Positions 1 to 7,002 of a DNA stretch of 8,804 nt are shown piece after piece. Location of the stretch: the NCBI GenBank assembly GCA_022791215.1, contig JAAVYQ010000024.1, positions 1 through 8,804 of the forward strand, in the 5' to 3' direction. Position 1 is the stretch's first letter; the number at the start of each line of letters is the position of its first letter. The notes beneath the pieces were generated by a model. It ran no database searches. It was not told the origin of the DNA and worked only from the letters and a program-made list of their open reading frames with translations. The position numbers and the translations under genes are program-made. This DNA is from Bacilli bacterium (lineage in GTDB: Bacteria > Bacillota_I > Bacilli_A > RF39 > UBA660).

Positions 1-91
1 AGAAGAAAAAATTTCAAATTACACATGACACTTATATGTAGTATTTATAATTTTGAAACTGCTAATTTATAGTTTACGGACAAGCCTAATA

Positions 92-130
92 ATAGAAAGA
101 ACTAATTCAAAATATTTTAGTTCTTTTTAT
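92..130 (+). terminator. Intrinsic-terminator-like hairpin upstream of the ATPase gene
   Basis: The arm AAAGAACTAA (96-105) is perfectly complementary to TTAGTTCTTT (117-126). The stem extends to 92-105/117-130 with one G-U pair, and the loop is 11 nt. The 3' arm is T-rich and runs into TTTTTAT, as expected for a rho-independent terminator of a + strand gene that ends before the hairpin. The stem has few G-C pairs, so its strength is uncertain. Frames open from the window edge stop at 39-41 and 70-72, so the end of an upstream gene may lie in the first 72 bases, but I could not identify it. Confidence 0.5.
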
Positions 131-186
131 ATACAATATAAAATTAAAATGTTATCATAATAAATAGAATAAAGGGAGTTGAAAAA

Positions 187-2820
187 ATGTACTACAATAA
201 AAGCATAAAAGAAATAGAAAAAGAATTAAACACTAATGAACAAGGATTAACAGACGAAGAAGCAAAAAAAAGAACAATAATACATGGAAAAAACACACTA
301 CCAAAACATAAAAAAGAAAGTGTAATAAAAATATTTTTCAGTGAATTTAAAGACCCAATAGTAATACTTTTATTAGTAGCAATAATTGCATCATTTTTAG
401 TTGGAGAAACAGTAGATGCATTTGCAATTCTATTAATAGTTTTAATTGACGTATTAATGGGAACATATCAAGAGAACAAAGCGAACAACACAGCAGAAGC
501 ATTAGCAGAATTAGTAACTGTAAAAACAAAAGTCATAAGAAATGGAAAAATAATAAAAATAGAATCTGAAGACATAACTATAGGTGACATAATATTATTA
601 GAATCAGGAGACAAAATATCTGCAGACATAAGACTAACAGAAACGCACAACCTAACAATAAACGAAAGTGTAATAACTGGAGAAAGTTTAGAAATAAATA
701 AAAACCATGAAAAAATCACAAAAAAAAATATAAACATAGCGGAGCAAACCAACATGGCATTTGCTGGATCAACAGTAGTAAAAGGACGAGCAAAAGGAAT
801 AGTAGTAGGAATAGGACTCAACACTGAAATAGGACACATAGCCACAAGTATACAAGAAACAAAAGAAGAAAAATCTCCACTAACTATAAGAGTTGAAAAA
901 CTATCAAAACAAATAAGTATGCTAGTAATAATAGTAGGAATAATAATAGCATTACTGATGCTAGCCAAAGGAGTACCTACGCATGAATTATTCTTATCGG
1001 TGATTGCGCTATCAGTATCGGCTATGCCAGAAGGATTACCACTATCACTAACAATGGCATTAACAATAGCATCCAATAAAATGGCGAGTAAAAATGTAGT
1101 AGTAAAAAAACTTAACTCAGTAGAATCTCTAGGAAGTTGTACTGTAATAGCAAGTGACAAAACTGGAACGCTAACAGTAAATGAACAAACAGCGAAAAAA
1201 ATACTAATGCCAAACGGAGAAGAATTTACAGTAACAGGAGTAGGGTATGACTTTAACGGACATGTAGATGGAACTAACCTAGAATATGCTGAAGAAATAG
1301 CGCTTTTAGGAGTTATAAACAACGAAGCGATAGTAAAAGAAGATAAAAAAGTAGGCGACTCAATAGACATAGCATTCAAAGTATTAGGAAACAAATTAGA
1401 CATAAAAACAACAGGAATAACAATACTAGAAAGCATACCATACGAATCTGAAAACAAATACTCAGCAGTATTCTATGAAAAAGATGGAAATTGTTATTGC
1501 ACAATAAAAGGATCAGTAGAAAAAGTTGCATCATTCTGTAAAAACTTATATCTAACAAAAGAAAAAATAAGCACTAATCATTTAGAAAACCAAAACGAAT
1601 ACTTAGCAAGTGATGGATACCGAGTAATAGGAGTAGCTGCAGGTAAAATCAGTAAAAAAGAAAACTACACAGAAAAAGACATAAAAAATTTAACATTTAT
1701 GGGAATGGTAGGATTTATAGATCCAATAAGAAAAGAAGTAATAGACTCAATAAAAGAATGCAAAACAGCAGGAATAAAAGTATTAATGATCACAGGAGAT
1801 CATCCATTAACAGCATTTTCAATAGCAAAAGAATTAGAACTAACAACTGACATTAACAAAGTAGCGAGTGGAGAAGAAGTAGAAAAATATCTAAAAAAAG
1901 GAAAAAAAGACTTTGACAAATTTATAAAAACAAAGAGCGTATATGCACGTGTCACACCATTACAAAAGTTAGAAATAGTAGAGTCCTTAAAAAGACAAGG
2001 AGAATTTGTAGCAGTCACAGGAGATGGAGTAAACGATGCGCCAGCATTAAAAAGTGCCAACATTGGAATATCGATGGGAAGCGGAACAGACCTAGCTAGA
2101 GAAACATCAAAAATGATAATAATAGATGACAACTTCAAATCAATAGTATCAGCAGTAAAACAAGGAAGAGTAGCATATTCAAACATAAGAAAAATAATAT
2201 ATTTCTTGTTATCATGTGGAATGGCTGAAGTATTGTTCTTCATACTATCTATAATATTAGACTTACCAATGCCATTAGTAGCAATACAACTATTATGGCT
2301 CAACGTAGTAACTGATGGAATACAAGACCTAGCACTATCATTTGAAAAAGCAGAACCTGGCATAATGAAAGAAAAACCAAGAAATCCAAAAGAGAGCATA
2401 TTTGACAAAAACTTAATAGAAGAAATAGCAGTATCAGCATTAATCATAGGAATATTAGTGTTTGTAGTTTGGTATTATTTAATAAAAATATTAAGAATGG
2501 AAGTCACAATGGCAAGGGGCTATATAATGGCACTAATGGTTTTCATACAAAACATTCATGTATTTAACTGTAGAAGCGAAAAAAAATCTGCATTCTTTGT
2601 ATCAATAAAAAACAATCCATTCATAGTAGTAGGCGTAATATTAACAATACTTTTACAAATCATAGTAATGGAATCAGCATTCATGACAAAAATATTACAA
2701 ACAGTATCCATACCATTATTTAACTTAATTTGCTTATTTGTATTATCACTAGTAATTTTATTCATAATGGAAATATACAAACTCATTAAATATGGCAAAC
2801 CTAACCAAAAAGAAAAATAG
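187..2820 (+). CDS. P-type cation-transporting ATPase, type II (calcium-pump-like)
   Basis: This is a full-length ATP-driven cation pump of the plasma membrane, probably exporting Ca2+. Its 877 residues match the bacterial type IIA/IIB pumps. Visible parts in order: N-terminal cation-ATPase domain (about 4-70); M1-M2 (about 55-94); actuator domain with TGES (164-167); M3 (about 242-260); M4 with PEGLP (281-285); phosphorylation motif DKTGTLT with the catalytic Asp at 324; nucleotide-binding KGSVE (441-445, usually KGAPE); TGDH (536-539); hinge DGVNDAPALK (613-622); and M5-M10 up to about 865. Calcium-site residues of the SERCA type are partly present: Glu282 in M4, Glu681 in M5, and Asn706, Thr709 and Asp710 in M6. 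The M5 Asn equivalent to SERCA N768 is Gly678. The ATG has an AAGGGAG ribosome site (172-178) 8 nt upstream. The gene looks monocistronic, between two terminator-like hairpins. A Na+ or mixed-cation pump is the main alternative; the family call is secure but the ion is not. Confidence 0.95.
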   Translation: MYYNKSIKEIEKELNTNEQGLTDEEAKKRTIIHGKNTLPKHKKESVIKIFFSEFKDPIVILLLVAIIASFLVGETVDAFAILLIVLIDVLMGTYQENKANNTAEALAELVTVKTKVIRNGKIIKIESEDITIGDIILLESGDKISADIRLTETHNLTINESVITGESLEINKNHEKITKKNINIAEQTNMAFAGSTVVKGRAKGIVVGIGLNTEIGHIATSIQETKEEKSPLTIRVEKLSKQISMLVIIVGIIIALLMLAKGVPTHELFLSVIALSVSAMPEGLPLSLTMALTIASNKMASKNVVVKKLNSVESLGSCTVIASDKTGTLTVNEQTAKKILMPNGEEFTVTGVGYDFNGHVDGTNLEYAEEIALLGVINNEAIVKEDKKVGDSIDIAFKVLGNKLDIKTTGITILESIPYESENKYSAVFYEKDGNCYCTIKGSVEKVASFCKNLYLTKEKISTNHLENQNEYLASDGYRVIGVAAGKISKKENYTEKDIKNLTFMGMVGFIDPIRKEVIDSIKECKTAGIKVLMITGDHPLTAFSIAKELELTTDINKVASGEEVEKYLKKGKKDFDKFIKTKSVYARVTPLQKLEIVESLKRQGEFVAVTGDGVNDAPALKSANIGISMGSGTDLARETSKMIIIDDNFKSIVSAVKQGRVAYSNIRKIIYFLLSCGMAEVLFFILSIILDLPMPLVAIQLLWLNVVTDGIQDLALSFEKAEPGIMKEKPRNPKESIFDKNLIEEIAVSALIIGILVFVVWYYLIKILRMEVTMARGYIMALMVFIQNIHVFNCRSEKKSAFFVSIKNNPFIVVGVILTILLQIIVMESAFMTKILQTVSIPLFNLICLFVLSLVILFIMEIYKLIKYGKPNQKEK

Positions 2821-2833
2821 ATAATTAAATGAT

Positions 2834-2868
2834 AAGATAAAACATAAAACAAAACCTTTATCTTTTTT
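2834..2868 (+). terminator. Probable weak intrinsic terminator after the ATPase gene
   Basis: AAGATAAA (2834-2841) pairs with TTTATCTT (2857-2864) across a 15-nt A/C-rich loop, and the 3' arm continues into a run of T. It lies 14 nt past the ATPase stop codon. The stem is short with a single G-C pair and the loop is long, so termination may be inefficient. Confidence 0.4.
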
Positions 2869-2910
2869 CTTGAAAAGAATAAATATTGATGCTAAAATAA
2901 AAAGCAAATA

Positions 2911-3009
2911 AAAGGAGAAGATATTAAAAAAATAAGTAAGATAACTAATCAAACAATAAAATACGATATTAAAGAAAACATTGGTAATATATCAATTTCA
3001 AACTTGTAA
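2911..3009 (+). other. Possible tiny ORF or gene remnant in the gap before the methyltransferase
   Basis: An excellent ribosome-binding sequence AAAGGAG (2911-2917) is followed 5 nt later not by ATG but by ATT (2923). From there a frame of 28 codons runs to TAA (3007-3009), beginning I/M-KKISKITNQTIKYDIK. The position and composition look like a gene start whose initiation codon has mutated and whose body has been lost; ATT is a very rare start. I do not recognise the peptide. It may equally be chance in AT-rich DNA. The rest of the 300-base gap (2821-3120) shows only the terminator upstream and the promoter and ribosome site of the next gene. Confidence 0.2.
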
Positions 3010-3083
3010 GAGTTTTGGGGGAATTAATACTCAAATTTTAATTTACTTTTATTCTTAAAATTGGAGACTTTTAGTAAAAAATT

Positions 3084-3092
3084 TGATACAAT
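3084..3092 (+). promoter_or_regulatory. Predicted extended -10 promoter of the restriction-modification operon
   Basis: TGaTACAAT gives an extended -10 element (TG at 3084-3085, TACAAT at 3087-3092, five of six matches to TATAAT). The best -35-like hexamer, TTGGAG (3061-3066), is 20 bp away, which is long, but an extended -10 can compensate. Transcription would start near 3099, leaving a leader of about 22 nt that carries the AGGAGGT ribosome site (3107-3113). Confidence 0.45.
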
Positions 3093-3120
3093 TATTTATG
3101 AAATATAGGAGGTATTATCT

Positions 3121-3984
3121 ATGAAAAAAAATAAAAATTTATTAGTTCAACCATTTTTAAAATGGGCAGGCGGGAAAAGACAATTAATACCTCAAATGGA
3201 AAAATATTTAAAAAATATAAAATATACAAAATATTATGAGCCTTTTGTTGGTGGAGGGTCGATCTTATTTTACCTACAACCTACTAAAGCAATTGTAAAC
3301 GACTATAATAAGGATTTAATTGAATGCTATAAATGCATTAAAAATAATTATGACGAATTAATAAAAGAACTAGAAAAATATGAAAATATGAATAATGAAG
3401 AAGACTTTTATAGAATTAGAGAATACGATCGTAAAGAAGAATACAAAAAATGGACTTCTATTGAGAAATCTGCAAGGCTAATTTATCTAAATAGAACATG
3501 TTATAACGGACTTTTTAGACTTAATAGCTCTGGACAATTCAATACTCCTTTTGGAAAATACAAAAACCCAAACATTTGCAACAAACCTGTTTTAAAAGCA
3601 TTACATGATTATTTTATTAATAATGATATCGAATTTTTTCAAGAAGATTTTGAAGTTTGCTGTAAAGATGTTCCAAAAGGCTCTTTAATCTATTTTGATC
3701 CACCATATGATCAATTTGAAGAACAAGTGAATTTTGTTGGATATACTGAAAATGGATTTTCAAAAGATGATCAAAAAAGATTAAAAAGATTATGTGATAA
3801 TTTGATTAACAAAGGATGTACTGTGGTTATCAGTAATTCTGCTACTCCATTTATAAAAGAATTGTATAATGATAAAAGTTTATATACTGTACATACTTTA
3901 ATGGCAAAAAGAAACATAAATTCAAAAGCTCAAAAAAGAGGGGAGATTGAGGAGGTATTAATAATTGGCAAAAGGGAAGAATGA
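3121..3984 (+). CDS. DNA adenine N6-methyltransferase, Dam/DpnM family (type II RM modification subunit)
   Basis: This enzyme transfers a methyl group from S-adenosylmethionine to N6 of adenine in a short duplex target, protecting host DNA from the restriction enzyme encoded next. Its 287 residues are close to the roughly 284 of DpnM. Motifs of the alpha-class D12/Dam family are all visible: KWAGGKRQL (14-22, motif X region), PFVGGGS (41-47, the SAM-binding FxGxG motif I), ND at 60-61 (motif II region), RTCYNGLFRLN (125-135) and catalytic DPPY (193-196, motif IV). Dam and DpnM relatives recognise GATC, so GATC is the leading guess for the target, but specificity cannot be read from motifs alone. 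The ATG has a near-consensus AGGAGGT ribosome site 7 nt upstream. The 3' end overlaps the endonuclease gene by 20 nt. The A8 run at codons 2-4 could be a slippage site. T-ending codons are much commoner here than in the flanking genes, suggesting acquisition by transfer. Confidence 0.95.
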   Translation: MKKNKNLLVQPFLKWAGGKRQLIPQMEKYLKNIKYTKYYEPFVGGGSILFYLQPTKAIVNDYNKDLIECYKCIKNNYDELIKELEKYENMNNEEDFYRIREYDRKEEYKKWTSIEKSARLIYLNRTCYNGLFRLNSSGQFNTPFGKYKNPNICNKPVLKALHDYFINNDIEFFQEDFEVCCKDVPKGSLIYFDPPYDQFEEQVNFVGYTENGFSKDDQKRLKRLCDNLINKGCTVVISNSATPFIKELYNDKSLYTVHTLMAKRNINSKAQKRGEIEEVLIIGKREE

Positions 3985-5260
3985 CATTGTATGGGAACAA
4001 ATATTTTTAAAATATAACATTATTGATTTAGTAAACAAAGAAGGTTATTTTAGAATAACAGCTAATCAAATAAAAGAATTTAGAGAACCTAGATTAATGA
4101 CTAAATTTGATAGTAAAATAGATTTACCAGATATTTTTAATAATAATCATTTATCAATATTGCCTACCAAAAGAGGAGAATATTTAATTGGAAAATTTCA
4201 AAATTACCAAAATGTAGATATTGATAATTCAATAGATGTTGAAACAATGTTTTTGCCAGATTATATAACAACTATTAATACGCAAAATATAACAAGTGAA
4301 GCAATATCCTTATCTTCTGCATATATCTCTGGTATGTTATCAGACTTAGTTGGTGAAGAAGTTATTCCTACTATACAAGGAAGAATGGGAACAGGATCTT
4401 TTGAATATACTATAAAAACTGAAAATGCTAATGATTTTAATATTAATGTAGAAAATGCTCAAATGGAAATAGATGGAAGTTATGAAGGCTTAACCAAATT
4501 CGTTATTGTAGAGGCCAAGAACCATTATATGAGTGATTTTATTGTAAGACAGCTGTATTATCCTTATAGAGTTTGGAGTAAAGAAACGGAAAAAGATATT
4601 ATTCCTGTTTTGCTAATAAAACATGACAATATCTTCAATTTTTATGTATATCAATTCGATAACAAAGATAGTTATAATAGTATAAAATTAATTAAAATTA
4701 AAAGATATATTTTAGGAGAAATATATCATCAAATAGAGACAGATGATATTTATGATGTAATAAATAATACGATATTTGTTGAAGAAGATCCAAATATTCC
4801 ATTTCCTCAGGCTGATATATTTTACAGAGTTTTAGATTTTATAAATGTTTTAAATGATACTGAAATGAAATTAAATGAAATAGCTGAATTATATGAATTT
4901 GATGAAAGGCAAGGCAATTATTATAGTGCAGCTGCACGATACTTAGGATTTGTAAAAAGAGAACGTGGAGGATATAAATTAACAAAATTAGGAAAAGATT
5001 TAATGAAAATGGATCATAAAACAAAAAATTTAAGCATAGTTAAATCTATTATTTCTCATAAACCATTTTATTTGGCATTAGAGAAGTATTTAAATAGTGG
5101 TAAAATATGCAATAAAGAAATTGCTGAAGCAATTTTAGAAGCATCACCAAAAGTTAATAGTATTGAAACTGCCAAAAGACGTGCACAAAGCGTAACATCA
5201 TGGATTAGATGGATAATTAATTTAACAACAAATTATGAAAATAATCCTTTTGACAAATAA
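3965..5260 (+). CDS. Predicted type II restriction endonuclease with PD-(D/E)XK core and winged-helix C-terminus
   Basis: This is the likely restriction partner of the overlapping methyltransferase, cleaving unmethylated DNA at the same site. Its 431 residues contain a plausible PD-(D/E)XK nuclease core: Asp170 in QMEIDGSYE (166-174) and the E-x-K pair Glu183/Lys185 in VIVEAKNH (180-187), followed by an Arg/Gln-containing helix (about 190-205). The N-terminal block with EPRLMTKFD (41-49) and SILPTKRGEYLIG (64-76) matches, from memory, a family of RM-associated proteins listed as hypothetical or restriction enzymes. Residues about 284-348 look like a winged helix ending in GGYKLTKLGKDL, and RAQSVTSWIRWI (406-417) ends a second helical segment probably used for DNA recognition. 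Translation starts at TTG (3965) with GGAGG (3951-3955) 9 nt upstream inside the methyltransferase gene; no in-frame ATG nearby fits as well. The family role is well supported by context, while catalysis and target are inferred. Confidence 0.8.
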   Translation: MAKGKNDIVWEQIFLKYNIIDLVNKEGYFRITANQIKEFREPRLMTKFDSKIDLPDIFNNNHLSILPTKRGEYLIGKFQNYQNVDIDNSIDVETMFLPDYITTINTQNITSEAISLSSAYISGMLSDLVGEEVIPTIQGRMGTGSFEYTIKTENANDFNINVENAQMEIDGSYEGLTKFVIVEAKNHYMSDFIVRQLYYPYRVWSKETEKDIIPVLLIKHDNIFNFYVYQFDNKDSYNSIKLIKIKRYILGEIYHQIETDDIYDVINNTIFVEEDPNIPFPQADIFYRVLDFINVLNDTEMKLNEIAELYEFDERQGNYYSAAARYLGFVKRERGGYKLTKLGKDLMKMDHKTKNLSIVKSIISHKPFYLALEKYLNSGKICNKEIAEAILEASPKVNSIETAKRRAQSVTSWIRWIINLTTNYENNPFDK

Positions 5261-5280
5261 ACAAAAAAGTTAAAATTATA

Positions 5281-5308
5281 AAATGAGATAGAAATATCTT
5301 GTTTTTGT
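5281..5308 (+). terminator. Probable intrinsic terminator of the restriction-modification operon
   Basis: AAATGAGATA (5281-5290) and TATCTTGTTT (5295-5304) form a 10-bp stem with two G-U pairs around a GAAA tetraloop, a stable loop type. The 3' arm and what follows are T-rich (TTGTTTTTG). It lies 20 nt past the endonuclease stop codon. Confidence 0.55.
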
Positions 5309-5322
5309 AATTTATAAAGTTC

Positions 5323-5351
5323 TTTAAAAAGATTAATCATAGTAGTATAAT
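5323..5351 (+). promoter_or_regulatory. Predicted sigma-A-type promoter of the glycosylation operon
   Basis: A perfect -10 hexamer TATAAT (5346-5351) is preceded at a 17-bp spacing by TTTAAA (5323-5328), four of six matches to TTGACA. Transcription would start near 5357-5359, only about 12-14 nt before the ATG at 5371. The message would therefore have a very short leader with little room for a ribosome site. Confidence 0.6.
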
Positions 5352-5370
5352 TATATTAGGTTGTGATTAA

Positions 5371-7002
5371 ATGAAAAAAAGAAACTGGGTAGAAATAATA
5401 CTATCGATTATATTAAGCATATTAATGGTAATAGGATTAAGTTTTCAAAAATATAAAGACTTAACATTGGTATTAAATAAATTTTATTTAGGAATATTAG
5501 TATTCCTAGGAAGTTTTATAGCATTTTATTTTATAACTAAATTTATATTTAAAAAACTAAATAATTTGAATATAAAAGAAAACAAACCACCAAAAAATAA
5601 AATTCTAAAATTATTTGATGAACATCCATTTATATTTTCATTAACATGTATGATACTTGGATGGGCTATCTACATAATAGCATTTTATCCATCACTCATG
5701 GCACCTGATCCATCGAACCAAATACTCCAGTTCTTTGGAATAGATAACTACTATTCACACATATCTATACTTTTAGATGAAAGCGTAATAATAACGAACC
5801 ATCATCCAGTACTACACACACTAATACTAGGATCATGCACAAAAATAGGAACGTTGCTAGGAAATGTAAACATAGGGCTATTTATTTACACATGTATACA
5901 AACAATAATATTAGCGGGCACTCTATCATACACAATAAGTTTTTTAAAAACTAGAGGGATTAGTAGAAAATACTTGATAACAGCACTAATAATATATACA
6001 CTTGTACCAGTATTTCCGATGTATGCAATAGTACCTGTAAAAGACGTAATCTTTGGATGCCTAATAATAATCTACATAATTGAAATATACAAATACATAG
6101 TAGAAGAAACAAAACCAAAAATACTAAAAACAACAATACTATTAATATTAATAATGCTATTTAGAAATAATGGATACCACATAATAATACTATCACTTCC
6201 GTTCTTACTAATACCTAAAATAAAAGGAAGAAAAAGAATCTTAATATTAGTAATCTTTACATTAGCATTTAATTATTCATACAACAATGTAATTTTACCT
6301 TACTTTAAAGTAACACCATCTAGTCCTAGAGAAAAATTATCAATACCATTCCAACAAACAGCGAGACTAGTAAAAGAACATCCTGAAATAATAACAGACG
6401 AAGAAAAAGAAATAATAGACAAAATACTGACATACGATACACTAAGTGAAAGATACGATCCGGAATTTGCTGACCCTGTAAAAAACAAATACAACAAATT
6501 TACTACAGACGAAGACTTAAAAAAATACTATAAAGTGTGGTTTAACGGACTAAAAAAGGAGCCAATTACATACATAGAAGCGACACTAGAAAACACCTAT
6601 GGCTATTACTATCCATTTAAAACTGATTGGTACATATACTCTAATTACAAGACTAAACTAAAAGATAATGGGTTTGACTACCACTGGAATAAATTAGGAT
6701 GGTTAAGAAAAGGACTAGTCAACTTTGGAAAAGTATTTCCATACATACCAATAATAGGATTAATAGTAAACATCGGATTTTCCACATGGACTATAATGAT
6801 TATGATTAGTTACTTAATAAAAAGCAAAAAATATAAAGAAATACTATTATATACTCCGAGTATAATAGCATTCATGGTATGCATAGCATCACCAGTAAAC
6901 ACATATTTTAGATATGCATTACCAAATGTATTTGCAATGGTTCTACTAACAGGATTATTCATAAATATAATAAAAAAGAAAGAGGTAAAAGATGAAAAAT
7001 AA
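5371..7002 (+). CDS. Polytopic membrane protein, DUF6020-like; candidate GT-C-type glycosyltransferase
   Basis: This is a 543-residue integral membrane protein with roughly ten or more hydrophobic segments (for example about 8-25, 38-60, 86-106, 166-190, 199-221, 225-242, 251-264, 269-282, 288-304, 456-482, 490-508 and 518-536). The first extracytoplasmic loop carries YPSLMAPDPSNQ (106-117) and then NHHPVLHT (143-150). The acidic residue after M1-M2 followed by a His-Pro motif is the pattern I associate with DUF6020 proteins and, more loosely, with GT-C glycosyltransferases that use polyprenyl-phosphate sugars. Other conserved-looking spots are PVKD (222-225), RNNG (265-268) and NTYFRYALPN (510-519). 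A soluble loop spans about 310-450. The neighbours, a lipid-sugar synthase and a GtrA protein in the same operon, support a role in adding a sugar to an envelope polymer or protein outside the membrane. Acceptor and sugar are unknown. The start ATG has only a weak AGG (5358-5360) upstream. The stop overlaps the next gene by 11 nt. Confidence 0.75.
   Translation: MKKRNWVEIILSIILSILMVIGLSFQKYKDLTLVLNKFYLGILVFLGSFIAFYFITKFIFKKLNNLNIKENKPPKNKILKLFDEHPFIFSLTCMILGWAIYIIAFYPSLMAPDPSNQILQFFGIDNYYSHISILLDESVIITNHHPVLHTLILGSCTKIGTLLGNVNIGLFIYTCIQTIILAGTLSYTISFLKTRGISRKYLITALIIYTLVPVFPMYAIVPVKDVIFGCLIIIYIIEIYKYIVEETKPKILKTTILLILIMLFRNNGYHIIILSLPFLLIPKIKGRKRILILVIFTLAFNYSYNNVILPYFKVTPSSPREKLSIPFQQTARLVKEHPEIITDEEKEIIDKILTYDTLSERYDPEFADPVKNKYNKFTTDEDLKKYYKVWFNGLKKEPITYIEATLENTYGYYYPFKTDWYIYSNYKTKLKDNGFDYHWNKLGWLRKGLVNFGKVFPYIPIIGLIVNIGFSTWTIMIMISYLIKSKKYKEILLYTPSIIAFMVCIASPVNTYFRYALPNVFAMVLLTGLFINIIKKKEVKDEK

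Noticed and set aside
1..72. Possible C-terminal end of an upstream + strand gene
   Set aside because: Frames open from the edge stop at 39-41 and 70-72, but the piece is too short to tell which, if either, is coding. Only the hairpin at 92-130 hints that a gene ends here.
468..1457. Long open frame of 329 residues on the - strand inside the ATPase gene, with others at 1800-2447 and 7465-7917
   Set aside because: The + strand genes there have complete motif sets. The antisense frames arise from the extreme A-ending codon bias, translate to low-complexity Ser/Ile/Phe/Thr-rich peptides and lack ribosome sites.
2998..3032. Hairpin candidates around the G5 run (AAACT/AGTTT and GAGT/ACTC)
   Set aside because: The stems are only 4-5 bp, with mismatches and no T run, so they are not convincing as a terminator or riboswitch.
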